Assembly: GCF_005405585.1 (NCBI RefSeq)
Contig: NZ_BJEQ01000003.1
Location: 240,087 to 304,086 of the forward strand
From: Agarivorans sp. Toyoura001
GTDB lineage: Bacteria; Pseudomonadota; Gammaproteobacteria; Enterobacterales; Celerinatantimonadaceae
Direction: 5' to 3'
Length of the DNA: 64,000 nucleotides
Position 1 is the first letter of the stretch, and every line of letters begins with the position of its first letter. The position numbers were made by a program, and so were the translations under genes. Below are positions 1 through 10,739 of this stretch, piece after piece. The notes below the pieces were generated by a model that was given only the letters and a program-made list of their open reading frames with translations, searched no databases and had not been told where the DNA came from.

Positions 1-1503
1 AGCTGCAGGTGTAGCATGCACACAGTGCGACGTAGCAACAATACCTACTGATTTACCCTGTTTTTGAGCATATTCCAAAATGGTTTCTAAATCAGAACCA
101 TCACCCGGACGCGCTTGAGCAATGGTGCCAGAGATAGCTTTACGGCCTGTCGAAATAGCGGTTGCCGCGGCGGCTGAGTCGGTATAGTAATTCATGCCTA
201 GCTCGGCAAGATTCTCGTAACCTAGAGTATCAGCGCTGGCGGTTTTAATATCACCACGATGCTTGCCAGATTCTAGGAATAAGGACTCGCCTTGATAAGC
301 ACGGGTAATATCAATTTGCCCATAGCCCATACCATCGCCAATCATCATTACAATGTTGTTCGCAGATACTAGATCGATAACATCTATGTCTTGGCTGTCG
401 CTAGCTTGGCCTTTGTTAATGCTAAGGTTTACTTGATAACGACCTAGAGAATCGGCGGTAGCTAACTGACGAATACCCTCAATGGTTTGAGTCTCGTCGT
501 TGGCTAAACCAACTGTAATATCACCTTCCGTTTCCCACGTATAACTTTGAGCAAAAGTACTGCCATCGGCAGTAACACTGGTGGCTAAATCAGGTACGGT
601 GATGGTGTCATGACCCACTACCGCGCGCATTTTAGACAAGGTTAGTGGCACTGCTTGCTGGCCATCGCCCAAGGTTGATAAAGAGAATACATAAGTACCC
701 GCTTCAACCTGCGCAGACATTTTTCCGCCAGGGTAAGTCGTTAATGATGACTCACCTTCGCTTAGGCTAATTGGTTGGTTATCTAAAGAACCGTAAACCA
801 AGGGTTTATCTATACCTTGATGTAGGTTAAAGCTGATGGTGCCAGCTTCAGCAAATTTTACCTGTAATTGGTAGTTACCGGCACCCGCGTAGCTAAACTC
901 GCTGCTGTCATTAGCAGTCCAATCGTTAAAGGTACCCACTAAGTACATCGCTTGGCTTAAGTTATCTACGTCGGTATCGGTGATGTTTTCAATTAATAAG
1001 GTGGGGTTGTTAATCGTGGCCGACGAATCTAAGGTAAAGCGATACACTTGGTCTTCATCGCTGGAAACTGTGATATCCATATTTTGGTTACCAAAGTCGT
1101 CATACTTGCGTTGCAGCTCCATCGGAATATCAAATACCACTTCAGCATCGGCGTCTTCACCAATCGCTAAGTCGCGCTCGGCACTCCAGCTTGGGTCAGA
1201 GATTTTGAAGGAGTACTCACCTGGCTGCATGCTAAATAAGGCAATGTATTCACCGTCGCCTTGGTAGTGTAACTGAGCTTCTGGGCGCGAAGACCAGCTA
1301 TTCATAGAGCCCTTGATATACAAGCGACAATCTTTGTTGGCGTCGGCAGCAATTTCTTCATCGCTACATTTAAACGGCCCTAAATCGATGCTGTCTGCGA
1401 TTGGCGGATCAACATACACATACTCAGTATCACTATTACAACCTACTACAACAGATGTAATAGCAATACCAGCTACAACTTTTATAACTTTCCCAACTTG
1501 CAT
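1..1503 (-). CDS. Alkaline phosphatase lipoprotein (3' end outside window)
   Basis: Open frame of 501 codons from ATG at 1503 to the left edge with no stop, so the C-terminus is missing. The start is preceded by AAGGAAG. Residues 1-22 form a signal peptide with lipobox VVGC (Cys22), so the protein is probably membrane anchored. Two modules with a G-x-x-N-x-W/D-W signature (about residues 60-110 and 186-260) resemble CBM48/AMPK-type early-set domains. The catalytic domain follows, with the metal-binding IGDGMG motif (Asp390) and a TDSAAAATA nucleophile motif (Ser443), the hallmark of PhoA-type alkaline phosphatases, which hydrolyse phosphomonoesters in the periplasm or outside. The family call is firm; the role of the N-terminal modules is inference. 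Confidence 0.9.
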   Translation of the reverse strand, partial: MQVGKVIKVVAGIAITSVVVGCNSDTEYVYVDPPIADSIDLGPFKCSDEEIAADANKDCRLYIKGSMNSWSSRPEAQLHYQGDGEYIALFSMQPGEYSFKISDPSWSAERDLAIGEDADAEVVFDIPMELQRKYDDFGNQNMDITVSSDEDQVYRFTLDSSATINNPTLLIENITDTDVDNLSQAMYLVGTFNDWTANDSSEFSYAGAGNYQLQVKFAEAGTISFNLHQGIDKPLVYGSLDNQPISLSEGESSLTTYPGGKMSAQVEAGTYVFSLSTLGDGQQAVPLTLSKMRAVVGHDTITVPDLATSVTADGSTFAQSYTWETEGDITVGLANDETQTIEGIRQLATADSLGRYQVNLSINKGQASDSQDIDVIDLVSANNIVMMIGDGMGYGQIDITRAYQGESLFLESGKHRGDIKTASADTLGYENLAELGMNYYTDSAAAATAISTGRKAISGTIAQARPGDGSDLETILEYAQKQGKSVGIVATSHCVHATPAA

Positions 1504-1971
1504 TTTACTTCCTTAATAAATAATTATTTTATGTTTTATACTTATTTATATATCTATGAATTTAATTACGATAAAAACATAGCACGGTAAACTACTCGCT
1601 TATTATGACTAAAATATTAAAATGTGAAGCGATACAAGGAACAACTCGCAGAAACCAATAAAAACTAAATATATAAAAAACAACAACTTAATATTAAGTC
1701 CGTAAACAACAAGACCCGTCACGTTAAAAGTGCGTAACTATCCAAAAAATACATGTTTAATAGGATTTATTTAAAGGGGAGTGATTTATTTAGACAATTA
1801 ATTCATGAAAGGCTTATTCAAAAAGAATGAAAACGATTTCAATACGGTTTCACAAATAAATAAAGTGGGTGAGTTGATTTAAAATTAAAAAATTATCAAG
1901 AAAGGAATATAAACCCTATGCCAAGAACCGCTATGAAAATGATAATTAGTTAGCTTAACGCTTAGCTGAAA
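1504..1971. other. A+T-rich intergenic region
   Basis: This gap lies between the start of the alkaline phosphatase gene and the end of the chemoreceptor gene, both on the minus strand. It must hold the phosphatase promoter. I looked for a PhoB box (two CTGTCAT-like repeats 11 bp apart) and found nothing convincing. I see no clear hairpin terminator for the chemoreceptor gene and no ORF with a ribosome binding site. Confidence 0.5.
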
Positions 1972-3915
1972 TTACACCTTAAAATTGGCAATACTGGCTT
2001 GTATCAATCCACTTAATTGACCCACTTTTTCAGCCTGTTGAGCTGTGTGCTCAGTACCTTCTAAACTGCGTTGCGCAGCCGATTCAATGTCTTGCATCTC
2101 ATTCACTACTGTTTCCGAAGTATTTAACTGTGCGTCACAAGCAGCCGTTACATCATCCAGCAAATTAGTAATATCGCTAACTAACTGGTGAGTCGTTGCT
2201 ACTGATTGCTGCATTTCCGACATCAGTTCAAAACTAGCGCTAGCTTGGCTGCGCCCTTGGCGCATTTGCCCTTCGGTTTTTTCTGCACCTTTGACTAGTT
2301 CTCCCATCATTTGCTCAATTTGATCGGTAGAACCACGGGTTTGCTTGGCTAAGTTCCTTACCTCATCAGCCACTACCGCAAAGCCGCGACCATGCTCTCC
2401 CGCTCGAGCCGATTCAATGGCCGCATTTAACGCCAGCAAATTAGTTTGCTCTGCAATGCCATTAATCACTTCTAAGATCTTACTGGCATCTTTACTATTT
2501 TGCGCCAGCTCTCGCATATCTTCAGACGCGCTATCCACCTGCCCCACTAGCTGCTTTATTTCAGAGGTGGCGGATTGAGTCAGCTGATTGCCGTGTTCGG
2601 AGGCTTCATCAATAGCAATCGCAGAGGTATCGGCACTGCGTACATGATCAGCCACTTCGCTAAAACCTTGCGATAACTGACCAATATGGTGGCTGACTTC
2701 GCCAACCACTTGCTGCTGTTGGCCCATTTGGTCTTTAGATTGCCGAGCTAAATCATTTAGCTGTCCTGCCGCCAAATTAAGCTCCACCACGTTCGTATTG
2801 ATAGTGGTTACGGTAGTTTGCAGTAATGCAATAAACTGGTTAAAGGCTTCGGCTAACTGCGCTAACTCATCCTTGCCTTTTACTTTAAGCCGCTGAGTTA
2901 AATCACCATCTCCTTGAGCAATAGCTTGCATCGCTTCAACCATGGTCACAATAGGTTGGCGAATCAAACGGGTTATTATCCAGCCCATGAGTAGCGATAT
3001 CACCACAATAGACAAACCAAAGGCCATATTAGTCCAGGCGGTTTGTTGCAATTGTTGGCTAATGGCTCGGCTAGAATGGCTGAGCACTTGCCATTGATGT
3101 TGCTGGCTGTCACTCGCACCCTGCACCACTTGCTCAGCGGCAGGGTTTAATAGGTCTTCCATTAGCAATTGACGCTCTTGCAGTAACTCAAATAACCGAG
3201 AGGCCGAGTTAGCCAGCTCGGCAACGTCTTTTGCCACCAGTTCAATCCAAGCTTTATGGTGCTCACGGTTGAGCCCTTTTTGTAAATCTAACAAGGCATT
3301 TTCTGCACCAAATAGCTCTAAATAGAATTGGTCTTTACTGCGATCATCTTGGCGGTTTAAATGGCTCATTAAAGCAATGGCAGCAGCTTGAATATGATTC
3401 GCTAAATTAACGGTTAGTCCCGGTAAACGGCCAGAGTTCAGAGGATCTAAAGTGGCATGAATATCAGCACTATTAGCCAGCGCATTTGGCACTAACTGGC
3501 GTAACACAGTATTTTCAAGTCGGCTCACTTCAGCCAATAAAGGAACCAATTCTTCGGCAAAATGTTGGTCTAGCAACTGGGAGTTACTGGTAATCTGTTC
3601 GGCGTTATCAAAACCTGTAAGGTGAGGACTACCTCCTAGTTGCTCCGCCTGTTGCGATAACTGTTGGTAGCGTTGTAATAACTGAGGGTCTTCGCTTTGG
3701 CTAAAGCGTGATTGCACCACTAAACGCTGTAAAGCATTTACCGACAACTCACCCGCTAAACGGGCTCGTGGCTCAACTTTTTGCGAAAACTCAACGGTTT
3801 GTTGCTCAACATTTTTTAGCGCTAACATGCTGCTCCACAGCATAATGCCGAGCAGCACTACAATACCAATAGGAATAAGGGCGATTTTCTGGCTAAGGCT
3901 CAATTTGTCCATCAT
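1972..3915 (-). CDS. Methyl-accepting chemotaxis protein
   Basis: A 647-residue transmembrane chemoreceptor that would signal to CheA/CheW. A membrane segment at about 12-33 is followed by a long, mostly helical periplasmic region (about 35-290), a second membrane segment (about 294-315), a HAMP domain (about 316-370) and a coiled-coil signalling domain. The invariant hairpin tip is recognisable around residues 482-525 ([19 protein letters not shown]). No C-terminal CheR-binding pentapeptide is present (it ends NFKV). The ATG overlaps the stop of the upstream gene by four bases (ATGA), so the two are translationally coupled. The ligand cannot be named from sequence. Confidence 0.93.
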   Translation of the reverse strand: MMDKLSLSQKIALIPIGIVVLLGIMLWSSMLALKNVEQQTVEFSQKVEPRARLAGELSVNALQRLVVQSRFSQSEDPQLLQRYQQLSQQAEQLGGSPHLTGFDNAEQITSNSQLLDQHFAEELVPLLAEVSRLENTVLRQLVPNALANSADIHATLDPLNSGRLPGLTVNLANHIQAAAIALMSHLNRQDDRSKDQFYLELFGAENALLDLQKGLNREHHKAWIELVAKDVAELANSASRLFELLQERQLLMEDLLNPAAEQVVQGASDSQQHQWQVLSHSSRAISQQLQQTAWTNMAFGLSIVVISLLMGWIITRLIRQPIVTMVEAMQAIAQGDGDLTQRLKVKGKDELAQLAEAFNQFIALLQTTVTTINTNVVELNLAAGQLNDLARQSKDQMGQQQQVVGEVSHHIGQLSQGFSEVADHVRSADTSAIAIDEASEHGNQLTQSATSEIKQLVGQVDSASEDMRELAQNSKDASKILEVINGIAEQTNLLALNAAIESARAGEHGRGFAVVADEVRNLAKQTRGSTDQIEQMMGELVKGAEKTEGQMRQGRSQASASFELMSEMQQSVATTHQLVSDITNLLDDVTAACDAQLNTSETVVNEMQDIESAAQRSLEGTEHTAQQAEKVGQLSGLIQASIANFKV

Positions 3916-4829
3916 AAGGCTGGCGCTCCTACCATCTGTAACAAACCACTGCGCAGTTGCACCAACTGCGCGTATAGCAAGTTCGCATTGCTAAGGTCAG
4001 CCATTGGTTCTGCAGGACTGTCTTGTTCAATTTGTAAGATTGTTTTAGCTCGATGTAACTCGGCACGTAAATTAACGGTGCTATCCACCACTTGATAGAG
4101 GCTGGATTCCCCAGTAGGTAAACGCCCTGGCTTGCTCGGTTCTATCGCCAATTGGCGGAATAAACGTTCTAATAAATACAAACACTGAAAAGCCACTATA
4201 TTAGCGTCTGTTAACTCGCGGTTTTGAAAATTGTTTAGCGATGCAAAGTTCAGTGGTAAGTCTTTTAACTGGCTTATCTGTTGTAAATCGCCCTTAATGA
4301 TCGAAAGGTTCTTGGCTAACGCGGTGCTCCCTTCTCGATCAACTAAATCAACAAATAAGGCCTCAATAATCACCAATTGCTGATAAACATCATTCACTGA
4401 TTTCCCTAAGGGACGTTCTACGTCTGCGGGCTTAGTCGCCGCTACTTTAGTCGCCACAGCATCAAGTTGTTGCTCTAGCAACTCCAGATAAGGCATAACG
4501 CTACGTGGCCGAATGACACGATAAGCCACGTTTTTATTAGCACTAACAGGCACGCCATGCTTGCTTTGCAGCTTGGCAGCAAACTCACTTAGCTGCTGGC
4601 TCTTAAATACCAAATGGATAGCCAGCTTATCGGCAAAAATTTGCGGTTCGGTACTGAGTGCTGGAAGCTTTTGCTGTTCACGAATCTCCACCAGCTGTTG
4701 AGTAATGACTTGGGTTTTCTGATAAAGATGGTTGTTGTTTACAATCGCCGCCACACTAACAGGGCTAAACACCAGCAAACAGCCAATGGCAAAACCGTAT
4801 CGTTGAAGAAATAACACTAATTTAATCAA
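3912..4829 (-). CDS. Exported helical protein of unknown function, coupled to chemoreceptor
   Basis: I do not recognise a family. The 305-residue product starts with a hydrophobic signal peptide (about residues 1-28, cleavage probably after VSVAA). The rest is soluble, rich in Leu/Gln/Glu and predicted mostly helical. No catalytic motif is visible. It overlaps the next gene, a chemoreceptor, by four bases. An exported soluble partner is therefore a reasonable inference, for example a ligand-binding or accessory protein for the receptor's large periplasmic domain, but nothing in the sequence proves it. Confidence 0.75.
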   Translation of the reverse strand: MIKLVLFLQRYGFAIGCLLVFSPVSVAAIVNNNHLYQKTQVITQQLVEIREQQKLPALSTEPQIFADKLAIHLVFKSQQLSEFAAKLQSKHGVPVSANKNVAYRVIRPRSVMPYLELLEQQLDAVATKVAATKPADVERPLGKSVNDVYQQLVIIEALFVDLVDREGSTALAKNLSIIKGDLQQISQLKDLPLNFASLNNFQNRELTDANIVAFQCLYLLERLFRQLAIEPSKPGRLPTGESSLYQVVDSTVNLRAELHRAKTILQIEQDSPAEPMADLSNANLLYAQLVQLRSGLLQMVGAPAL

Positions 4830-5007
4830 AGTAGAATCTCGTCCTTGAGGCGGCTTTTTAAAGCCGTTTTGAAGCCTATTCGGGTTTATTTCCAGACTTA
4901 TCTTTCAAGCATAGGAACCTTTTAAGCATATAGCCAAGCAAGAACTACACCCAAGGTGTGAACAATAAGACAAAACTCAAGGAAACATCAAAAAAGTGGC
5001 AAAGTGA

Positions 5008-5787
5008 TTACAGTTGGAATAATTGTTTGGCGTTTTGCTGCACTTGTTGTTGTAGCTCAAACACATCTTGCTGGCGTAAATCGGCTACCCGCTGGTAAAT
5101 ATGCCCTAAATAACAAGGCTCGTTACGGCGGCTTTTAGGTTTGGGTTTAAGATCTCGTGGCAGCAGGTAAGGCGCGTCGGTTTCTAGCAATAAACGATTG
5201 TCGGGAATTTCAGTGACGCGTTGCTGTAAGTCTTGACCACGACGTTCGTCGCACACCCAACCGGTGATGCCGATATAAATATCTAAATCAAGGCAAGCTT
5301 TAAGCGCCGCTTGGTCGCTAGTAAAGCAATGCAACACTGCACCAGGCAGCTTATCGCGCCAAGGAGCAAGGATATCGATAAAGCGCTGATGGGCGTCTCG
5401 CTCATGCATTACCACCGGCATGTGTAACTCTGCCGCTAAGGCGAGCTGTGCTTCAAATATCGCTTCTTGCTGAGGACGAGGTGAAAAATCACGGTTAAAG
5501 TCGAGACCACACTCTCCCACAGCCACCACCTGCGATTGCGCCAATAAGGATTTTAACTCAACCAGCTGTTCTACACTTACCGATTTAGCATCGTGTGGAT
5601 GCACTCCCGCAGTGGCGTAACACAGATTTGGCCATTGCAGTGCCAACTCACTGACTGCTTGGCTTTCTTGCATGTCAGAAGCAAGCAATAACATGCCATT
5701 AATGCCCGATTGTTGGGCACGCTCAACCACCTCGGTGCGGTCTTTATCAAACTGCGAACTGGTAAGATTAAGCGCGATATCAAACAT
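5008..5787 (-). CDS. tatD: TatD-family metal-dependent hydrolase/DNase
   Basis: A 259-residue cytoplasmic TIM-barrel hydrolase closely resembling Escherichia coli TatD from the first residues (MFDI, N-L-T-S-S-Q-F). Family metal-ligand motifs are visible in order: GVHPHD, GECGLDF, the HERDAH region, LHCF and ETDAPYL. TatD is a Mg-dependent exo/endonuclease linked to DNA repair and nuclease activity; despite its name it is not needed for Tat transport. It is the last gene of the tatABC-tatD cluster, five bases after tatC, which matches the enterobacterial order. No convincing terminator follows it. Confidence 0.95.
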   Translation of the reverse strand: MFDIALNLTSSQFDKDRTEVVERAQQSGINGMLLLASDMQESQAVSELALQWPNLCYATAGVHPHDAKSVSVEQLVELKSLLAQSQVVAVGECGLDFNRDFSPRPQQEAIFEAQLALAAELHMPVVMHERDAHQRFIDILAPWRDKLPGAVLHCFTSDQAALKACLDLDIYIGITGWVCDERRGQDLQQRVTEIPDNRLLLETDAPYLLPRDLKPKPKSRRNEPCYLGHIYQRVADLRQQDVFELQQQVQQNAKQLFQL

Positions 5788-5792
5788 AAGGC

Positions 5793-6536
5793 TTAGGCTT
5801 GCGCTTCTTCATCATCATTCTTGCGTACATAAAAACGCGCAAAGAATAAACCGACTTCAAACAGCAGCCACATTGGCAAGGCTAATAAGGTTTGAGAAAT
5901 CACATCTGGCGGGGTTAACAACATACCCACCACAAAGGCCCCTACAATCACATAAGGACGCTTGCTACGCAGCTTTTCAGGAGTAGTAGCACCCGACCAA
6001 CACAGCAGCATAGTGGCAATGGGGATTTCAAAGGCTAAACCAAAGGCAAAAAACAGCTTCAGTACAAAATCGAGGTAATTAGAAATATCGGTGGCAATGG
6101 TTACGCCTTCTGGCGCTACTGCGGTAAAAAACGCAAAAGCCAGCGGGAATACCACAAAGTAGGCGAAAGCCACTCCGGCATAAAACAATAAACCAGAGCC
6201 AAATACCAAAGGAATGAGTAGCTTACGCTCGTGTTGATACAAACCCGGCGCGATAAAGCCCCAAGCTTGCGCCAATAAATAAGGCATCGCTATAAACGCC
6301 GACGCCACTAAAGTGAGCTTAATAGGCGTGAAAAACGGCGCGGCTACGTCGGTAGCAATCATACTGGCGTTATCGGGCAATACCGCTAACAAGGGATCGG
6401 CCACTAGCGAATAAATATCGTTAGCAAAATAGACCAGGCCAAGAAATACAATTAAACAGGCCAATACGCCACGCAGCAAACGATTGCGTAACTCAACTAA
6501 ATGCTCAATTAGGGGTTGCGCAGGGGCATCACTCAT
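5793..6536 (-). CDS. tatC: Sec-independent protein translocase TatC
   Basis: A 247-residue inner-membrane protein with six hydrophobic segments, the core receptor that binds the twin-arginine signal peptide. The N-terminus ([13 protein letters not shown]) is the conserved cytoplasmic signal-recognition region, and the FxxPxxL-type and P-rich segments of the family are present. The length matches the family. It lies three bases after tatB. A likely client in this window is the Tat-signal protein at 51075-51605. The call is secure. Confidence 0.97.
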   Translation of the reverse strand: MSDAPAQPLIEHLVELRNRLLRGVLACLIVFLGLVYFANDIYSLVADPLLAVLPDNASMIATDVAAPFFTPIKLTLVASAFIAMPYLLAQAWGFIAPGLYQHERKLLIPLVFGSGLLFYAGVAFAYFVVFPLAFAFFTAVAPEGVTIATDISNYLDFVLKLFFAFGLAFEIPIATMLLCWSGATTPEKLRSKRPYVIVGAFVVGMLLTPPDVISQTLLALPMWLLFEVGLFFARFYVRKNDDEEAQA

Positions 6537-6539
6537 AGC

Positions 6540-6953
6540 TTATTTTTTATCTTCTTGGTTGGCGTTAGGTTGTGAATCTGCAGGCATTTCCACCGTGTCG
6601 GCTTGATGCTGACTATTTGCCGGATCAGCCTTTTCAACATCAGGCTTATCGGATGTGGTCTTTTGATATGGGCGAGTGACAGACTCGGCGCGTGCCTTTA
6701 AGGTTTCAAAAGACTCACTCAAATCACCATTCAGTGATTCTAAGCCTTGTTGCTCGGCTTTTTTCAAGTTCTGATGCAGCTCATCCAGCTCAAGCTCTTG
6801 CTTTAGCTCGGTAGTCACAGACGATACCGACTGCTTCACTTTATTAACCACTGCCAATACACTACGAATAGCACCCGGCAAACGCTCTGGGCCAAGAATA
6901 ACCAAGCCCATAATCGAGATTAAAATTAACTCCCAAAAGCCAATATCAAACAT
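6540..6953 (-). CDS. tatB: Sec-independent protein translocase TatB
   Basis: A 137-residue protein with one N-terminal membrane helix (MFDIGFWELILISIMGLVIL), the conserved Gly-Pro hinge (GPERLP), an amphipathic helix and a long charged cytoplasmic tail rich in Glu, Asp and Gln. It forms the substrate-receptor complex with TatC. It is distinguished from TatA by the Glu in the membrane helix and the longer tail. It sits between tatA and tatC with two- to three-base gaps, so all three are one transcription unit. Confidence 0.95.
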   Translation of the reverse strand: MFDIGFWELILISIMGLVILGPERLPGAIRSVLAVVNKVKQSVSSVTTELKQELELDELHQNLKKAEQQGLESLNGDLSESFETLKARAESVTRPYQKTTSDKPDVEKADPANSQHQADTVEMPADSQPNANQEDKK

Positions 6954-6955
6954 GC

Positions 6956-7192
6956 TTAACCTTGCTGCTGGTCTTTGCTTTTAGTGGTTTCTTCAGTTTG
7001 CTCTTTGTTTTGAGCGAGCTGTTCTGGCGTAGATTTTTCTGCAGACTTGGCATCATCGTCGTTCATGGCATTTTTAAAACCTTTCACCGCTGAGCCTAAA
7101 TCGCCACCCATGTTACGTAGTTTTTTGGTGCCAAATAACAACACCACAATGACCGCTACGATCAACAGTTGCCAAATACTAATTCCACCCAT
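6956..7192 (-). CDS. tatA: Sec-independent protein translocase TatA
   Basis: A 78-residue pore-forming Tat subunit. It has a short N-terminal membrane helix ([18 protein letters not shown]), the F-G-T-K-K-L hinge, then an amphipathic helix with the conserved [10 protein letters not shown] motif and a polar tail. TatA oligomerises to let folded proteins across the inner membrane. It is the first tat gene, 45 bases downstream of ubiB, an arrangement known in Gammaproteobacteria. Confidence 0.96.
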   Translation of the reverse strand: MGGISIWQLLIVAVIVVLLFGTKKLRNMGGDLGSAVKGFKNAMNDDDAKSAEKSTPEQLAQNKEQTEETTKSKDQQQG

Positions 7193-7237
7193 CTGTTTTT
7201 CCTTTTACATTCTTGTTTGGCCACAATGGCCATAGTT

Positions 7238-8866
7238 CTATTTTAGTTGTCGCCAGCTAATTAACCCAGTTAAACCACTACATACCGCTAAGGCTGCAGC
7301 AACCATGGGTAGGCTTGAGTAAATGACCGCTGCCGAAATTAAACTAGAAGCGGATACCAAAGCCAAAATTAAGCTACGCTGACGTTGCTTTTGTTGCTGC
7401 AAATACTGTGCAGTAAACTGTTGAAACTTAAGCTGCTGTTGCTTGGCCAATTGCAGGTTATCATAAACCAACTCTGGCAAATGCGGCAGCGTTTCTAACC
7501 AATAGGGTGCCTTTTCTTTAAACGCAGTAAACACTGCTTCTGGCCCCACTTGTTTGCGCATCCAGCGCTCTAAAAATGGTTTCGCTGTGGCCCACAAATC
7601 TAACTCTGGGTAGAGCTGTCGTCCTAAACCTTCTATATACAGCAAGGTTTTTTGTAACAATACTAATTGCGGCTGCACTTCCATGTTAAAACGTCGCGCA
7701 GTGTTAAACAGGTTTAACAGTACATGGCCAAAAGATATTTCTGATAAAGGCTTAGCAAATATTGGCTCGCACACCGTGCGAATCGCTGCTTCAAACTCTT
7801 CTACCTTGGTATCTGAAGGCACCCAACCGCTATCTACATGCAGTTGCGCCACTTTGTGGTAGTCACGATTAAAAAAGGCCAAAAAGTTTTCCGCTAAATA
7901 GCGTTGGTCTTCTTTGTTTAGCGTTCCTACAATGCCGCAATCAATACCTATGTACTGCGGATCTTCTGGGTGCTCACGCGAGACAAAAATATTACCCGGG
8001 TGCATATCTGCATGAAAGAAACTGTCGCGAAATACCTGAGTAAAAAACACTTCTACGCCACGCTCTGCCAACAACTTCATGTTGGTATTTTGCGCTTCTA
8101 ACTCGTCGATATTGGCCACCGGAATACCGTAAATACGCTCCATCACCAACAAGGTTTTACGACAATGCTCACTATACACTTCAGGAACATACAGCTCTTT
8201 TGCGTCAGTAAAGTTACGGCGCAATTGAATTGCATTCGATGCTTCTCGAGCGAGGTCTAATTCATCAACAATGGTTTTACGATATTCTTCAACCACTTCT
8301 TTAGGACGCAAGCGGCGACCGTCAGCGAAAAACAGTGCAAAAAACCCTGCAACGCGCTGCATTAGCGCGATATCAGACAAAATAGTGCGCTCAATGCCAG
8401 GGCGAATAACTTTAAGCACCACCTCTTGGCCATTTTCTTTTAAGCGAGCGGTATGCACCTGGGCGATAGACGCAGACGCCAAGGGCTGCATATCAAAATC
8501 ATCAAACAGGTTTTCAATTGGCTGTTCTAAGGCCAACTCGATTTGTTGTTTCGCTAATTCACCAGAAAACGGCGACACTTGGTCTTGCAGTAAAGCGAGT
8601 TCGTCGGCAATGTCTGGCGGTAACAAATCGCGGCGGGTAGACATCATTTGGCCAAATTTAATAAATACTGGCCCGAGTTCTTCCATCGCCATTCGAATAC
8701 GCGCGCCAGGAGCGCTATTTTTATGCTGGTTACGCCACCAAAATACTAGGCTGCGTAAAAAACGTAGCGGCCACGGCCAAAAACGTTTGGGTAACAACTG
8801 GTCGATCCCATACCGACATAAAGTACGATTGATTTGTCTAAAACGAGCGAACTCTTTGGGGGTCAT
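7238..8866 (-). CDS. ubiB: Ubiquinone biosynthesis protein UbiB
   Basis: A 542-residue atypical protein kinase-like ATPase of the ABC1/ADCK/UbiB family, needed for ubiquinone synthesis. The family KxGQ motif (FIKFGQ) lies in the N-terminal region, with the Ala-rich nucleotide loop (ASASIAQVH), the invariant Lys (VLKVIRPG) and the [13 protein letters not shown] motifs in order. The C-terminus carries hydrophobic membrane segments (about residues 495-540), typical of the family. The ATG overlaps the ubiJ stop by four bases. Length and order match E. coli ubiE-ubiJ-ubiB. Confidence 0.96.
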   Translation of the reverse strand: MTPKEFARFRQINRTLCRYGIDQLLPKRFWPWPLRFLRSLVFWWRNQHKNSAPGARIRMAMEELGPVFIKFGQMMSTRRDLLPPDIADELALLQDQVSPFSGELAKQQIELALEQPIENLFDDFDMQPLASASIAQVHTARLKENGQEVVLKVIRPGIERTILSDIALMQRVAGFFALFFADGRRLRPKEVVEEYRKTIVDELDLAREASNAIQLRRNFTDAKELYVPEVYSEHCRKTLLVMERIYGIPVANIDELEAQNTNMKLLAERGVEVFFTQVFRDSFFHADMHPGNIFVSREHPEDPQYIGIDCGIVGTLNKEDQRYLAENFLAFFNRDYHKVAQLHVDSGWVPSDTKVEEFEAAIRTVCEPIFAKPLSEISFGHVLLNLFNTARRFNMEVQPQLVLLQKTLLYIEGLGRQLYPELDLWATAKPFLERWMRKQVGPEAVFTAFKEKAPYWLETLPHLPELVYDNLQLAKQQQLKFQQFTAQYLQQQKQRQRSLILALVSASSLISAAVIYSSLPMVAAALAVCSGLTGLISWRQLK

Positions 8867-9462
8867 TCACTCAATTCCTGTATTCTCACGGCCAAGTTGT
8901 CTAGGTCTTTGGCAAGTGTCTGTACTTGCTGCTGCCAAGTTTGGTATTCCAATTGCCCCACTAGCAACTTCCACTCTTCGCTAGCCAATTCGGTAAATTT
9001 TTCAGGGGTTTTGCTAAATAGACTTTTTAAAGCTTCGGCGACCATACGGCCTTTAGAGACTATTTGGTAAGCTGCAACATCACCCACTCGTAGGGATAAT
9101 TTTTCTTCAAAATCTGGATCTAGCTGCAAGAACAAATCGGCAAACTGCTGAGCAAGTTTAATATCGCCTTCTAGCTGCAACTTGTCTTGCTTAATTAAAC
9201 TAGGAATTTTATCTGCCTGTTTAAGCTCAGCTAAGGTGAACAAAGACAAATTCAAACTGCAATCTGCTTGGCCTTCAAACTGATTCAGCACATCTAACTG
9301 TTGCTCGCTAATCACAAAGTAAAAACACGGCAGAGGTTGGATTTTAATAGCCAACACTTTACCAGCCAGTTGGCTGCGGCGAGCTTGGCTGGTGTCATCT
9401 AAGGCTAATACTTGATTACTCAGCGCTTCTACACCAGCGGAGATTAATGAGGAAAAGGGCAT
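8863..9462 (-). CDS. ubiJ: Ubiquinone biosynthesis accessory factor UbiJ
   Basis: A 199-residue protein with an N-terminal SCP2-like lipid-binding domain (about residues 15-115, including the '[15 protein letters not shown]' stretch) and a C-terminal coiled coil. UbiJ partners with UbiK and organises the cytosolic ubiquinone-synthesis complex on its lipid substrates. It is assigned by its SCP2-like features together with its fixed position between ubiE and ubiB. It overlaps ubiB by four bases and lies ten bases after ubiE. Confidence 0.92.
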   Translation of the reverse strand: MPFSSLISAGVEALSNQVLALDDTSQARRSQLAGKVLAIKIQPLPCFYFVISEQQLDVLNQFEGQADCSLNLSLFTLAELKQADKIPSLIKQDKLQLEGDIKLAQQFADLFLQLDPDFEEKLSLRVGDVAAYQIVSKGRMVAEALKSLFSKTPEKFTELASEEWKLLVGQLEYQTWQQQVQTLAKDLDNLAVRIQELSE

Positions 9463-9471
9463 AGCGGCCTC

Positions 9472-10224
9472 TTAAAACTTGTAACCGCGATGCAGAGCGA
9501 CCACACCACCAGTTAAATTGTAGTAATCAACGCCTTCAAAACCAGCTTGTTGCATCATGCCTTTTAAAGTTTCTTGATCTGGATGCATACGAATAGATTC
9601 AGCCAAATATTGATAGCTCTCAGCATCGTTGGCGATCAGTTGACCCATTTTAGGCAATAAGTGAAATGAGTAAGCATCGTACACTTTGCTTACGGCCTCT
9701 ATCTCTGGCTTAGAAAACTCCAAGACCAGCAAACGACCACCCGGCTTAAGCACGCGATACATAGAACGCAGAGCGGCATCTTTATCGGTTACGTTGCGTA
9801 AGCCAAAACTAATGGTTATCACATCGAAGGTATTATCAGGAAAGGGCAGCGCTTCAGCATTGGCTTGAACATAACGCACATTGCCTACAATACCTTTATC
9901 ACGCAGTTTACTGCGACCCATTTTAAGCATTGAGTCGTTAATGTCGGCCAATACCACTTCGCCATTATTTCCCACAATACGAGAAAACTTAGCGGTTAAG
10001 TCACCGGTACCACCGGCTAAATCCAACACCTTTTGGCCAGGGCGTACGCCACTGCAATCAATGGTGAATCGTTTCCACAAGCGATGAACCCCACCCGACA
10101 TAAGATCGTTCATTACGTCATATTTAGCCGCTACCGAATGAAAAACATCGGCCACTAAGCCAACCTTTTCCTCGCGGTTTACTGTTTTATAACCAAAGTG
10201 GGTAGTGTCTTGCTCAACGCTCAT
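9472..10224 (-). CDS. ubiE: Ubiquinone/menaquinone C-methyltransferase UbiE
   Basis: A 250-residue SAM-dependent methyltransferase that C-methylates demethylmenaquinone and the octaprenyl-methoxybenzoquinol intermediate. Visible motifs are the SAM-binding [12 protein letters not shown], the family-specific N-terminal [18 protein letters not shown], and the '[12 protein letters not shown]' segment. The length matches E. coli UbiE (251). It is the first gene of the ubi-tat operon. The 230 bases upstream must hold the operon promoter, which I could not pin down. Confidence 0.97.
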   Translation of the reverse strand: MSVEQDTTHFGYKTVNREEKVGLVADVFHSVAAKYDVMNDLMSGGVHRLWKRFTIDCSGVRPGQKVLDLAGGTGDLTAKFSRIVGNNGEVVLADINDSMLKMGRSKLRDKGIVGNVRYVQANAEALPFPDNTFDVITISFGLRNVTDKDAALRSMYRVLKPGGRLLVLEFSKPEIEAVSKVYDAYSFHLLPKMGQLIANDAESYQYLAESIRMHPDQETLKGMMQQAGFEGVDYYNLTGGVVALHRGYKF

Positions 10225-10428
10225 ATTTGTTTCCTACTAATGCGGTCTGCGGCTAGTGTACTGTAGCTGAGCTCATGCTCCAACTCTTGCGCTACATCCT
10301 CTCAACATTTTTACGGAAAGCGCGAAGCCTGCAAAAAATCAATGCTAGCTTGAACAAGCTAACCGAACACTTTTAGCTTCATTACAACACAGGTGTTTTA
10401 TGTATAAACATCGCCGTCGAATTCAACT

Positions 10429-10451
10429 AAAAAGCGCCCCGTAGGGCGCTT
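10429..10451 (-). terminator. Rho-independent terminator of the 94-residue gene
   Basis: An 8-bp perfect stem (AAGCGCCC at 10432-10439, GGGCGCTT at 10444-10451) with a four-base loop. Read on the minus strand it is followed by a run of five T. It begins four bases after the stop of the small gene at 10455, so it ends that transcript and insulates it from ubiE. Confidence 0.9.
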
Positions 10452-10454
10452 GGT

Positions 10455-10739
10455 TTACGTTTTTATTTTCACCGGTTGCTGTCGTGTGCGCCAAGCTTTG
10501 TGGCTAGTTTGCTGCTTCACCTCTTTAGCTACTGTAGCGGGTTCCGCTTGCTTAAGTTTGGCTCTAAATCGACCATCGGGATCGGCACCAATATCTTTAG
10601 CGATGTGGGCATTTATACCCTCTACTCGCCAGCTTTGTTGGCGTTGTTGTTTAAGCCATTGCTGGGTTTCAAGATGCTGTTGATAACGCAGTAATAATTC
10701 TACGGTAAAAGTTAATAAGCGAATTTTAAGTGACATCAT
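10455..10739 (-). CDS. Small basic hypothetical protein
   Basis: A 94-residue product that I do not recognise with confidence. The start is well supported: AAGGAGAA lies seven to eight bases upstream of the first of two adjacent ATGs. A good terminator follows the stop directly, so this is a monocistronic gene. The protein is basic and Gln-rich. A Trp/Arg/Gln-rich helix (about residues 15-40) precedes an 'IAKDIGADPDGRF' motif, which is loosely like the C-terminal part of short DUF1127-type proteins. That similarity is weak and the function is unknown. Confidence 0.8.
   Translation of the reverse strand: MMSLKIRLLTFTVELLLRYQQHLETQQWLKQQRQQSWRVEGINAHIAKDIGADPDGRFRAKLKQAEPATVAKEVKQQTSHKAWRTRQQPVKIKT

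Noticed and set aside
1590..1640. TTATGAC-type sequences upstream of the phosphatase considered as a Pho box
   Set aside because: The second 7-base repeat at the required spacing does not match CTGTCAT, so evidence for PhoB control is too weak.
4851..4870. CGGCTTT/AAAGCCG hairpin followed by TTTT on the plus strand
   Set aside because: It would terminate plus-strand transcription, but no plus-strand gene lies upstream. It sits in the leader of the minus-strand chemoreceptor operon and is not followed by T on that strand.
8271..8984. A 237-codon plus-strand frame opposite ubiB
   Set aside because: It is antisense to ubiB and ubiJ, which are both intact and conserved.
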